From positions 1-19,505 of the forward strand of contig JAAZAQ010000134.1 of the NCBI GenBank assembly GCA_012514225.1: 19,505 nt of DNA, given 5' to 3'. Both the position numbers and the translations under genes were made by a program. The stretch's first letter is position 1, and each line of letters starts with the position of its first letter. Shown piece after piece: positions 1 to 6,582 of the stretch. The DNA is from Clostridiales bacterium (GTDB lineage Bacteria > Bacillota > Clostridia > Christensenellales > Aristaeellaceae). Under the pieces are notes generated by a model. That model saw nothing but the letters and a program-made list of their open reading frames with translations. It had not been told where the DNA came from and made no database searches.

Positions 1-171
1 AAGGCCGACAGCGACAAGGTGGCCACGCCCGCCGACTGGCGCCCCGGCCAGGACGTCATCATCCCCACCGCCGGCTCCTGCGGCACGGCCAAGGAGCGGA
101 TGGAGAGCAAGGATGAGGACCAGTACTGCCTGGACTGGTTCATGTGCTTCAAGCGCGAGAAAAAGGCCTGA
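1..171 (+). CDS. Peroxiredoxin, Prx6 type (C-terminal end only)
   Basis: The window opens inside this gene; 56 codons remain, read in frame 1 and ending at TGA 169-171. The visible part contains KVATPADWRPGQDVIIP, then SCGTAKERM and YCLDWFMCFKRE. This is the typical C-terminal arm of Prx6-type thiol peroxidases (AhpC/TSA superfamily), which reduce hydrogen peroxide and organic peroxides in the cytoplasm. In the long archaeal and thermophilic Prx6 enzymes the C-terminal cysteines act as resolving cysteines, and three cysteines are seen here. The peroxidatic cysteine and the thioredoxin fold lie outside the window. An intrinsic terminator follows 22 nt after the stop, so the gene is the last of its transcript and unrelated to the sugar operon downstream. 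Confidence 0.85.
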   Translation, partial: KADSDKVATPADWRPGQDVIIPTAGSCGTAKERMESKDEDQYCLDWFMCFKREKKA

Positions 172-193
172 CAAGTCGCCCAAACCATCCTCG

Positions 194-223
194 GAAGAGC
201 CCGGAAACGGGCTCTTCTTCTTT
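194..223 (+). terminator. Intrinsic terminator after the peroxiredoxin gene
   Basis: A perfect 10-bp stem, GAAGAGCCCG (194-203) and CGGGCTCTTC (208-217), is closed by a GAAA tetraloop and followed by TTCTTT. It sits 22 nt after the peroxiredoxin stop codon. The stem sequence recurs almost unchanged at 397-418, at the end of the structured repeat. Confidence 0.9.
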
Positions 224-228
224 CGATC

Positions 229-420
229 AACCTGCCTGCAGAGGCGAAAAGCGGGGGAATCGGGGGGGCGGCAGCCCACCGATTATCATCGTGTCGTCCG
301 GCTCTGCCGGACGCGCGGGGCGTTTTCACGAACAGCGAAAACATTCCGCAGCAATCTTCCGAATCGAAAAAGGTTCGCAGACCTTTTTCGACAAGCAGAG
401 CGCCCGGAGACGGGCTCTTT
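229..420. repeat. Structured intergenic repeat, copy 1
   Basis: This stretch aligns with 15769-15936 in the same orientation. Similarity is strongest over 272-405, roughly 80 percent by eye with two one-base gaps. Hairpins read on the plus strand are: H1 AATCGG-g-GGG (258-267) with CCC-a-CCGATT (275-284); H2 GTCCGGC (296-302) with GCCGGAC (306-312); H3 GCGGGG-c-GTTTTC (315-327) with GAAAAC-a-TTCCGC (337-349) around an ACGAACAGC loop; H4 an 11-bp perfect stem 364-374 with 381-391; H5 AGAG-cg-CCCG (397-406), GAGA loop, CGGGCTCT (411-418) followed by TTTCC. No coding potential is convincing. It could be a structured RNA, a terminator-linked extragenic repeat or a MITE-like element; the sequence alone does not decide. 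Confidence 0.75.
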
Positions 421-423
421 TCC

Positions 424-498
424 TTTCCCGCGCCGGCCGCGCGGCGCCGCGGGGCACCGGTCAGCAAATCCCCCGCTTGCATGTGAGCGGATGCCGGG
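424..498. other. GC-rich non-coding spacer upstream of the operon promoter
   Basis: Between the repeat and the promoter there is no convincing gene. It holds one very GC-rich hairpin, GCGCCG (430-435) and CGGCGC (442-447), with flanking complementary bases that could extend it. There is no T-run after it. Its role is unknown; it may insulate the promoter from upstream transcription. Confidence 0.4.
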
Positions 499-527
499 TT
501 GACAGATTGACAATCTGGCCGTATACT
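499..527 (+). promoter_or_regulatory. Sigma-A promoter of the sugar operon, with inverted repeat in the spacer
   Basis: TTGACA (499-504), a 17-nt spacer and TATACT (522-527) form a near-consensus vegetative promoter, 93 nt upstream of the ROK gene start. The spacer overlaps an inverted repeat CAGATT-gac-AATCTG (503-517). That is a good position for a repressor, so autoregulation by the ROK protein is plausible (inference). The stretch 528-550 just downstream is unusually AT-rich for this region. No second copy of the inverted repeat was found within the window. Confidence 0.85.
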
Positions 528-619
528 CTGGTTATTAAATATTCTTAAACAATGTTTCGCGGCAAAACCGGTACCTTGGCGTTTCCACCCCTCCGGCAGA
601 CAGGCGCGGGAAAGGAACC

Positions 620-1768
620 ATGGCAGGCACACCCGAACTCATTGGCGGGATGAACCGGCAGCTCATCCTGTCCCACCTCCAGAAGCAGGGGCCCAGCACC
701 CGGGGCGACCTCAGCCGAGCGCTGGGGCTGAGCTTCCCGTCGGTCTCCGCCAACCTGGAGACCCTGCTGCAGCGGGGCATGGTGACCACCCGCGTCCTCG
801 AGAGCGCGCCGGGCGGCGGCAGGCGGCCCGCGCAGTACGCCTACAACGCGCAGTGGGGCAACATCGCCGCCGTCGACCTGGGCCGCCACCGCGTGCGCCT
901 GATGGTTTGCGACGCCCTGGGCAACCGGCTGGCTTCCGGCGCCTTCATCCCCGAGGAAGGCGCCGTGCCCGTGCCGGAACAGGTGCTGTCGCGCTTCCTG
1001 GCCCTGCTGGAGGAGGCGGGCGTGCCCCGGGACAAGGTCAAGCTGGTCAGCTTCGGCATCCCCGGCCTGCTGGACCCCGAGACCGGCCACCAGGTGTTTG
1101 CCCCCTTCCTGCACCCCTCCCTGCGCAGGCACCGGATGGACCTGTATTTCGAGGAAAAGTTGGGGCTGAAGACCTGCATCCAGAACAGCGTCAACCTGGC
1201 CGCCATCGCCGAAAAGTGGCAGGGCGCCGGCGTGAACCGCCGCAACATCGTCTACGTGGACCTGGCGGTCGGCCTGGGCAGCGCGCTCATCTTAAACGGC
1301 GACCTCTACGACGGCCACTCCGGCGCCGCCGGCGAAATCGGCTACATGCTGCCCGGCGTCGCGCACCGGCGGAAGGCCTTCGAGGAGGAGGGGGTGCTGG
1401 AAAAGTTCCTCTCCGCCTATGAGCTGCAGCGCAAAATCGCCAGCCGCTCCCCCGGGGGCACGGTGGAGGGCCTCATCGCCGGGGAGGACGCCGCCCTGGC
1501 CCCCCTGCTAGAGGAGTTGAAGGCCCACTACGCGATGACGCTGGTCAACCTGGCCGCCGTGGTCAACCCGGAGGTCATCATCTCCGGCGGCGGCGTGGGC
1601 AAGGCGCTGGCCACCCTGCACGGGGATTTCCTGGAAGCCGCGCTGAAGGCGCACGTGCCCTACCCGCCCCGGCTGCTGCCCGCGCAGCTGGACGGCAACG
1701 CCAGCGTGCTGGGCGCCGTGGCTTACGCGCTGCGCCTGCTGCACAACGACGCGTCCCACTACCTCTGA
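620..1768 (+). CDS. ROK-family transcriptional regulator (sugar-responsive repressor type)
   Basis: This 382-residue protein has an N-terminal winged helix (about residues 12-70; MNRQLILSHL, then a helix-turn-helix around GDLSRALGLSFPSVSANL, wing GGGRRP). A ROK sugar-kinase-like domain follows (DLG at 86-88, FGIPGL at 145-150, GHSGAAGEIGY at 232-242, ISGGG near 321). The length fits the NagC/XylR/Mlc group, which bind an operator and release it when sugar binds. Two departures are visible: the zinc motif CxCGxxGCxE that normally follows GEIGH is absent, and the usual zinc-ligand His is Tyr242. The chosen ATG has AAAGGA only three bases upstream; ATG 650 is an alternative start that would remove ten residues. 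It is the first gene of the operon, 52 nt before the binding-protein gene, and presumably its regulator. Confidence 0.9.
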   Translation: MAGTPELIGGMNRQLILSHLQKQGPSTRGDLSRALGLSFPSVSANLETLLQRGMVTTRVLESAPGGGRRPAQYAYNAQWGNIAAVDLGRHRVRLMVCDALGNRLASGAFIPEEGAVPVPEQVLSRFLALLEEAGVPRDKVKLVSFGIPGLLDPETGHQVFAPFLHPSLRRHRMDLYFEEKLGLKTCIQNSVNLAAIAEKWQGAGVNRRNIVYVDLAVGLGSALILNGDLYDGHSGAAGEIGYMLPGVAHRRKAFEEEGVLEKFLSAYELQRKIASRSPGGTVEGLIAGEDAALAPLLEELKAHYAMTLVNLAAVVNPEVIISGGGVGKALATLHGDFLEAALKAHVPYPPRLLPAQLDGNASVLGAVAYALRLLHNDASHYL

Positions 1769-1820
1769 CCGCTCATTCCCGGCGAAAGCCGGAGGAGAAA
1801 TAACAAAGGGAGGCTCATTC

Positions 1821-2879
1821 ATGAAACGGTTCCTCTTGGTCCTTACGGCCCTGGCCCTCGTCCTGGGCGCCGCCGCCGTCGCGTCCGCCCAGACGGGCAC
1901 CATCGGCATCGCGATGCCCACCCGCACCAGCGAGCGCTGGATTCACGACGGCAACAACGTCAAGGCCGGCCTGGAAGCCCTGGGCTACAAGGTCGACCTG
2001 CAGTACGCCGGCGACAACATCGACGAGCAGATTGCCCAGGTGGAAAACATGCTCACCAAGGGCGTGGACGCGCTCATCATCGCCTCGATCGACGGCTCCA
2101 CCCTGACCAACGTCCTCAAGCACGCCCACGACCAGGGCGTCAAGGTCATCGCCTACGACCGCCTGCTGGTCAACTCCCCCAACGTGGACTACTTCGCCAC
2201 CTTCGACTCCATCGCCATCGGCGAACTGCAGGGCACCTCGCTGCTGACCGGCCTGGGCGTGCTGGACGGCGCGAAAGGCCCCTTCAACATCGAGCTGTTC
2301 GCCGGCTCCCTGGACGACAGCAACACCCCGCTGTACTTCGAGGGCGCGATGAACGTGCTGCAGCCCTACGTCGACTCCGGCGTGCTGGTCATCCCCTCCG
2401 GGCAGACGGAGCTGAGCCAGGTCGCCACCGAGGGCTGGGACGCGCTGAAGGCCCAGGCCCGCATGGACAACCTGATTTCCGGCAACTACGCCAGCGGCCA
2501 GATCGTCAGCGGCGTCCTCTCGCCCTACGACGGCCTGTCCATCGGCATCCTCTCTGCGCTCAAGGCCGTCGGCTACGGCTCCGGCGACCTGAAGATGCCC
2601 GTCGTCACCGGCCAGGACTGCGAGGTCACCTCGGTCAAGTCCATCATCGCCGGGGAGCAGTACTCCTCCATCTTCAACAACACCGCCTCCCTGGCCAAGG
2701 TGGCCGTCGACCTGACCATCCAGGCGCTCTCCGGGGGCACGGTGGACGTGAACTCCGAGTATGACAACGGCGCCATCAAGGTGCCCGCCAAGGCCATCAG
2801 CGCCATCATCATCACGGCCGAAAACTACGAGAAGGAACTCGTCGAGTCCGGCTACATCGCCGCCGACCTGCTCAAGTAA
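1821..2879 (+). CDS. chvE: Monosaccharide ABC transporter substrate-binding protein, ChvE/XylF type
   Basis: This 352-residue protein starts with a signal peptide (basic MKR, hydrophobic core, ASA before Gln24) and continues as a periplasmic-binding-protein type 1 fold of the multiple-monosaccharide/xylose group. Diagnostic stretches are IGIAMPTRTSERWIHDGNN, LIIASIDGSTL, VIAYDRLLVNS and VTGQDCEV, which closely match ChvE of Agrobacterium. ChvE binds aldoses such as glucose, galactose, arabinose and xylose and delivers them to GguA-GguB. No lipobox cysteine is present, unusual for a binding protein of a Gram-positive cell; the predicted product is a soluble exported protein. The RBS is AAAGGGAGG, seven bases before ATG 1821. 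A small CCGGC-gaaa-GCCGG hairpin lies in the 52-nt leader, and a strong hairpin follows the stop. Confidence 0.93.
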   Translation: MKRFLLVLTALALVLGAAAVASAQTGTIGIAMPTRTSERWIHDGNNVKAGLEALGYKVDLQYAGDNIDEQIAQVENMLTKGVDALIIASIDGSTLTNVLKHAHDQGVKVIAYDRLLVNSPNVDYFATFDSIAIGELQGTSLLTGLGVLDGAKGPFNIELFAGSLDDSNTPLYFEGAMNVLQPYVDSGVLVIPSGQTELSQVATEGWDALKAQARMDNLISGNYASGQIVSGVLSPYDGLSIGILSALKAVGYGSGDLKMPVVTGQDCEVTSVKSIIAGEQYSSIFNNTASLAKVAVDLTIQALSGGTVDVNSEYDNGAIKVPAKAISAIIITAENYEKELVESGYIAADLLK

Positions 2880-2891
2880 CCCTTCCAACCC

Positions 2892-2916
2892 GGGGGCGCG
2901 GCGCCGCCGCGCCCCC
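2892..2916 (+). other. Stem-loop between binding-protein and ATPase genes
   Basis: GGGGGCGCGG (2892-2901) and CCGCGCCCCC (2907-2916) form a perfect 10-bp GC stem with a five-base loop, directly after the binding-protein gene. It is followed by CTCCCAAAAGGAGG, not a T-run, so it is unlikely to terminate. Such post-binding-protein hairpins commonly stabilise the upstream mRNA and raise binding-protein level over transporter core; that role is inferred here. Confidence 0.6.
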
Positions 2917-2935
2917 CTCCCAAAAGGAGGCGCCC

Positions 2936-4483
2936 ATGTCCGAGCGCGTTCTGCTGGAGATGCGGAACATCACCAAGGTCTTCCCCGGCGTCAAGGCGCT
3001 GGACAACGTGTCCTTCGAGGTCCGGGAGCACCATATCCACGCGCTGGTGGGCGAGAACGGCGCGGGCAAGTCCACGCTGATGAACGTCTTGAGCGGCGTG
3101 CACCGCCACGGCGCCTACGAGGGGGAAATCCTCTTCGACGGGGAGCCCTGCCGCTTCAGGGGCATCCGGGACTCGGAGGCGAGGGGCATCGTCATCATCC
3201 ACCAGGAGCTGGCGCTGGTGCCCCAGCTTTCCGTCGCCGAGAACGTCTTCCTGGGCAACGAGCGCCTGAGTGTCAGCAGCGTCGTCAACTGGGCGCGCAC
3301 CTTCTTCGAGGCGGAAAAGCTGCTCTCCCAGGTCGGGCTCAGCGTGGACCCCTCCGTCCCGGTGCAGTCCCTGGGCGTGGGCAAGCAGCAGCTGGTTGAA
3401 ATCGCCAAGGCGCTGTCCAAGGACGTCAAGCTGCTCATCCTCGACGAGCCCACCGCCGCGCTCAACGACGAGGAGTCCGACAAGCTGCTGGACCTGCTGG
3501 TCAGCCTGAAGAAGTCGGGCATCACCTCCATCATCATCTCCCACAAATTAAGCGAGGTCCAGCGCGTCGCCGACGAAATCACCATCCTCAGGGACGGCGC
3601 CACCATCGAGACGCTGGGCCGCGGCGACGAAATCACCGAGGCGCGGATCATCCGGGGCATGGTCGGCCGCGACATGGCCCACCGCTTTCCGCCCGTCGTG
3701 CGCAGCCCCGACCCCTCCCGGCGTTTCGAGGTCCGGAACTGGTCGGTATACGACGCGCAGGACCCGGGCAGGGCCAAGCTGGAGGACGTCACCCTCTCCG
3801 TGGCCGCGGGCGAAGTGGTCGGCGTCGCCGGGCTGATGGGCGCGGGGCGCACGGAGTTTTTGAAAAGCCTCTTCGGCCGCGCCTACGGCTCCCGGGTCAC
3901 CGGGGAGATGCTGCTGGACGGGCAGCCCCTGAGGGCGCGCACGCCGTCGGAGGCCATCGCGCGGGGCCTGGCCTACGTCACCGAGGACCGCAAGGGCGAG
4001 GGGCTGATGCTGGGCCACAGCGTGCTGATGAACCTCACCCTGTCCAACCTGAAGCGCGTGGGCAGCCACAACACCGTCAACCCCAAGCTGGAGCAGGTGG
4101 AGGGCGAGCGGCTGCGGGAGGACTTCCGCATCAAGGCGCCGGACCTGTACCAGGCCGTGGGCAACCTTTCCGGCGGCAACCAGCAGAAGGTGATGCTGGG
4201 CAAGTGGATTTTCGCCGAGCCCCGGGTGCTGCTGATGGACGAGCCGACGCGGGGGATCGACGTGGGCGCCAAGTACGAGGTGTACCAGATCATCAACCGC
4301 CTGGCGCAGGAGGGGCGGCACGTGCTGCTGGTCTCCTCCGAGATGGCCGAGCTCATCGGCCTGTGCGACCGGATTTACGTCATGAGCGACGGCCGCATCG
4401 CCGGCGAGGTCGCCGGAGAAACGGCGACGCAGGAGAACATCATGGCCCTGATTATCAAAGGCGCCAGGGAGAAGGTTCTATGA
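2936..4483 (+). CDS. gguA: Sugar ABC transporter ATPase with two nucleotide-binding domains, GguA/XylG/MglA type
   Basis: The 515-residue protein is a tandem ATPase of the CUT2 sugar class. Domain 1 has Walker A GENGAGKST (39-47), signature QSLGVGKQQ (144-152), Walker B LLILDEP (166-172) and switch His203. Domain 2 has a degenerate Walker A GLMGAGRTE (299-307, Arg in place of Lys), signature LSGGNQQ (411-417) and Walker B VLLMDEP (431-437). The degenerate second site is normal for XylG/MglA/GguA and is not a defect. It energises import of the monosaccharide captured by the upstream ChvE-type protein. AAAGGAGG lies just upstream of ATG 2936. The stop overlaps the next start as ATGA, so ATPase and permease are translationally coupled. 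Confidence 0.95.
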   Translation: MSERVLLEMRNITKVFPGVKALDNVSFEVREHHIHALVGENGAGKSTLMNVLSGVHRHGAYEGEILFDGEPCRFRGIRDSEARGIVIIHQELALVPQLSVAENVFLGNERLSVSSVVNWARTFFEAEKLLSQVGLSVDPSVPVQSLGVGKQQLVEIAKALSKDVKLLILDEPTAALNDEESDKLLDLLVSLKKSGITSIIISHKLSEVQRVADEITILRDGATIETLGRGDEITEARIIRGMVGRDMAHRFPPVVRSPDPSRRFEVRNWSVYDAQDPGRAKLEDVTLSVAAGEVVGVAGLMGAGRTEFLKSLFGRAYGSRVTGEMLLDGQPLRARTPSEAIARGLAYVTEDRKGEGLMLGHSVLMNLTLSNLKRVGSHNTVNPKLEQVEGERLREDFRIKAPDLYQAVGNLSGGNQQKVMLGKWIFAEPRVLLMDEPTRGIDVGAKYEVYQIINRLAQEGRHVLLVSSEMAELIGLCDRIYVMSDGRIAGEVAGETATQENIMALIIKGAREKVL

Positions 4484-5655
4484 ACAGTCTGAGGAAGGCC
4501 GCCCAATCCAACCTGCGCCAGTACACCATGGGCGTCGCCCTGGTGGTGCTGGTCCTGGTCCTGCAGTTCGTCACCGGGGGCACGATGCTGCGGCCCCTGA
4601 ACATCAGCAACCTCCTGCACCAGAACATGTACGTGTTCGTGCTGGGCATGGGCATGCTGCTGTGCATCCTGACCGGCGGCAACATCGACCTGTCCGTCGG
4701 CGCGGTGGTCGCCTTCACCGGCGCCATCTGCGGGGTGCTGATGGTGGACCTGCGCATGTCCACGCTGCCGGCGGTGCTCATCGTCCTGGGCGCGGGCCTG
4801 CTGGTGGGCGCCTGGCAGGGCTTCTGGATCGCGGTGGTCAAGGTGCATCCCTGGATTACGACCCTGGCGGGCAGCCTGCTCTTCCGCGGCCTGGCCCAGG
4901 TCATCCTCGACGGCCGCTCCATCGGGCCCTTCCCGGAGCCCTTCCAGTTCCTGGCCACCGGCTTTTTCACGGACGTCGCAGGCGGCTCCGGGGTCCACCT
5001 GCTGTCCATCCTCATCGGCGCCGCGGGTACCCTGGTGTTCGTCGGGGTGGTGCTGTTCTTCCACTTCCGCAACCGGAAGCTGGGCCTGCCCACCTCCACC
5101 CCCGCCCAGCTGGCGCTGAAAATCATCCTGGTCGCGCTGTTCGTCAACCTCCTGGCCTGGCGCCTGGCGGGCTACAAGGGCATCTCCTTCGCGATGCTGC
5201 TGCTGGTCGGCCTCATCCTGCTGTTCTCCTTCATTACCAAGAAATCCGTCTTCGGGCGCCACCTCTACGCGATGGGCGGCAACATCAAGGCCGCCAAGCT
5301 CTCCGGCATCAACACCGCGCGGCTGATGTTCACCGTGTACGTGATTTCCGCGCTGATGGCGACGGTGGCGGCCATCCTGGTCACCGCGCGGCTCAACGCG
5401 GCCACGCCCAAGGCCGGCGTGGGCTACGAGACCGACGCCATCGCCGCCTGCTTCCTGGGCGGGGCCTCCATCTCCGGCGGCTCGGGCACGGTGTTCGGCG
5501 TGCTGGTTGGCGCGCTCATCATGGGCGTGCTCAACAACGGCATGTCCCTGCTGGGCGTGTCCATCGACTGGCAGGCCGCCATCAAGGGCCTGGTCGTGCT
5601 GGTCGCCGTCGCCTTCGACATGTACTTCAAAAACCGCCAGCGCTCCTCCATCTGA
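4480..5655 (+). CDS. gguB: Sugar ABC transporter permease, GguB/XylH type
   Basis: This 391-residue polytopic membrane protein has about ten hydrophobic segments. It carries the CUT2 permease motif GGNIDLSVGAVVAF (residues 67-80) and, near residues 258-277, GRHLYAMGGNIKAAKLSGIN, both characteristic of the XylH/RbsC/GguB family (BPD_transp_2). It forms the membrane channel with the ATPase and ChvE-type protein encoded just upstream. ATG 4480 was chosen because it overlaps the ATPase stop as ATGA and has GGGAGAAGG upstream; longer in-frame readings run into the ATPase gene and are rejected. The next gene starts 21 nt after its stop. Confidence 0.94.
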   Translation: MNSLRKAAQSNLRQYTMGVALVVLVLVLQFVTGGTMLRPLNISNLLHQNMYVFVLGMGMLLCILTGGNIDLSVGAVVAFTGAICGVLMVDLRMSTLPAVLIVLGAGLLVGAWQGFWIAVVKVHPWITTLAGSLLFRGLAQVILDGRSIGPFPEPFQFLATGFFTDVAGGSGVHLLSILIGAAGTLVFVGVVLFFHFRNRKLGLPTSTPAQLALKIILVALFVNLLAWRLAGYKGISFAMLLLVGLILLFSFITKKSVFGRHLYAMGGNIKAAKLSGINTARLMFTVYVISALMATVAAILVTARLNAATPKAGVGYETDAIAACFLGGASISGGSGTVFGVLVGALIMGVLNNGMSLLGVSIDWQAAIKGLVVLVAVAFDMYFKNRQRSSI

Positions 5656-5676
5656 GGCGCGGGAAAGGGGAAGCCG

Positions 5677-6582
5677 ATGGACTTGAAAAAGCTGTACGCC
5701 TGGTGCGCCGTGCCGGCGGAAAAGCTGGAAGGGCACCCGGAGCTGAAGGTCCCCTTCCGCCTGGCCGCCGATTCCGCGGCCATGGGCCGGCTGATGGCGG
5801 AGGAGCTGGTCGATGACATCGAGGCGGCCAACCGGGAAGGGCGCGCGCTGCGCGCCATCATCCCCTGCGGCCCCAGCTGCTGGTACAAGCCCTTCGAGAC
5901 GCTCGTCAATTCCCGCGGGGTCAGCCTCAAAAACCTGCACGTCTTCCACATGGACGAGTGCCTCGACTGGGAGGGCAGGCTGCTGCACCCGGAGGACCCC
6001 TACAACTTCCGCTCCTCCATGGAAAGGCACTTCTACGGCGGCATCCGGCCCGAGCTGGCCGTGCCCCCGGCACAGCGCCACTTCCTGTCGCCGGGGACGA
6101 TGGAGGAAATCCGTGCGGAAATCCACCGGCTGCCCGTGGACGTGACCTACGGCGGCTGGGGCCAGGACGGGCACGTCGCCTACAACCAGGCGCGCCGGAT
6201 GCCCTACAGCCCCGCCACCCTGGAGCAGCTGCGCGGTTCCTCCATCCGCCTGCAGTACAACAACGAGGACACCGTCCTGGCCCTGGCGCAGCGGGTCTAC
6301 GGCACCGCCTACCAGTTCGTGCCACCAATGTCGGTCACGCTGGGGCTCCTGGAATGCCTGGGCGCCAAAAAGGTGCGCCTGTTCTCCGACACCGGCGCCT
6401 GGAAGCAGACGGCGCTGCGCGTGGGGCTCTTCTCCCCGCCGGACCCGGAATACCCCATGACCCTCTTGCAGGAGCATCCGGACGCGATGCTGACCGCCAC
6501 CCTGGACACCGCCCGCCATCCCTTCTCCCTGAACCCCCAGTGGAAGTTCTCCGGGGTCAACGACGATGGCGCCGCTGTTTGA
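5677..6582 (+). CDS. NagB-like sugar-phosphate isomerase/deaminase homologue
   Basis: The 301-residue protein resembles the glucosamine-6-phosphate deaminase/6-phosphogluconolactonase superfamily. Visible landmarks are IIPCGPSCWY (61-70, phosphate-loop position), FHMDE (90-94, matching the Asp72-Glu73 region of E. coli NagB) and GGWGQDGHVAYNQA (159-172, matching GxGxDGHIAFNEP). Asp164 and His166 of the active-site triad are kept, but the position of Glu148 in NagB is Gln171. In NagB that Glu is part of the Asp-His-Glu relay used for ring opening and proton transfer, so true GlcN6P deaminase activity is doubtful. Context (PfkB-like kinase, epimerase, FucI-like protein) suggests work on a neutral sugar or its phosphate. 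The end overlaps the kinase gene by 17 nt, implying coupling. Confidence 0.75.
   Translation: MDLKKLYAWCAVPAEKLEGHPELKVPFRLAADSAAMGRLMAEELVDDIEAANREGRALRAIIPCGPSCWYKPFETLVNSRGVSLKNLHVFHMDECLDWEGRLLHPEDPYNFRSSMERHFYGGIRPELAVPPAQRHFLSPGTMEEIRAEIHRLPVDVTYGGWGQDGHVAYNQARRMPYSPATLEQLRGSSIRLQYNNEDTVLALAQRVYGTAYQFVPPMSVTLGLLECLGAKKVRLFSDTGAWKQTALRVGLFSPPDPEYPMTLLQEHPDAMLTATLDTARHPFSLNPQWKFSGVNDDGAAV

Noticed and set aside
265..420. Possible CRISPR or insertion-sequence end in the repeat
   Set aside because: Only one unit per locus, no regular spacer array, no transposase, no clear terminal inverted repeats or target duplications seen.
113..548. Small open frames in the 172-619 gap (129, 134 and 75 codons)
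   Set aside because: They run through the terminator, the structured repeat and the promoter, have no plausible ribosome sites, and are not preserved as frames in repeat copy 2.
1771..1820. 8-nt direct repeat GCTCATTC at 1771-1778 and 1813-1820 around the chvE leader
   Set aside because: Too short, and no other copies or promoter context; likely chance.
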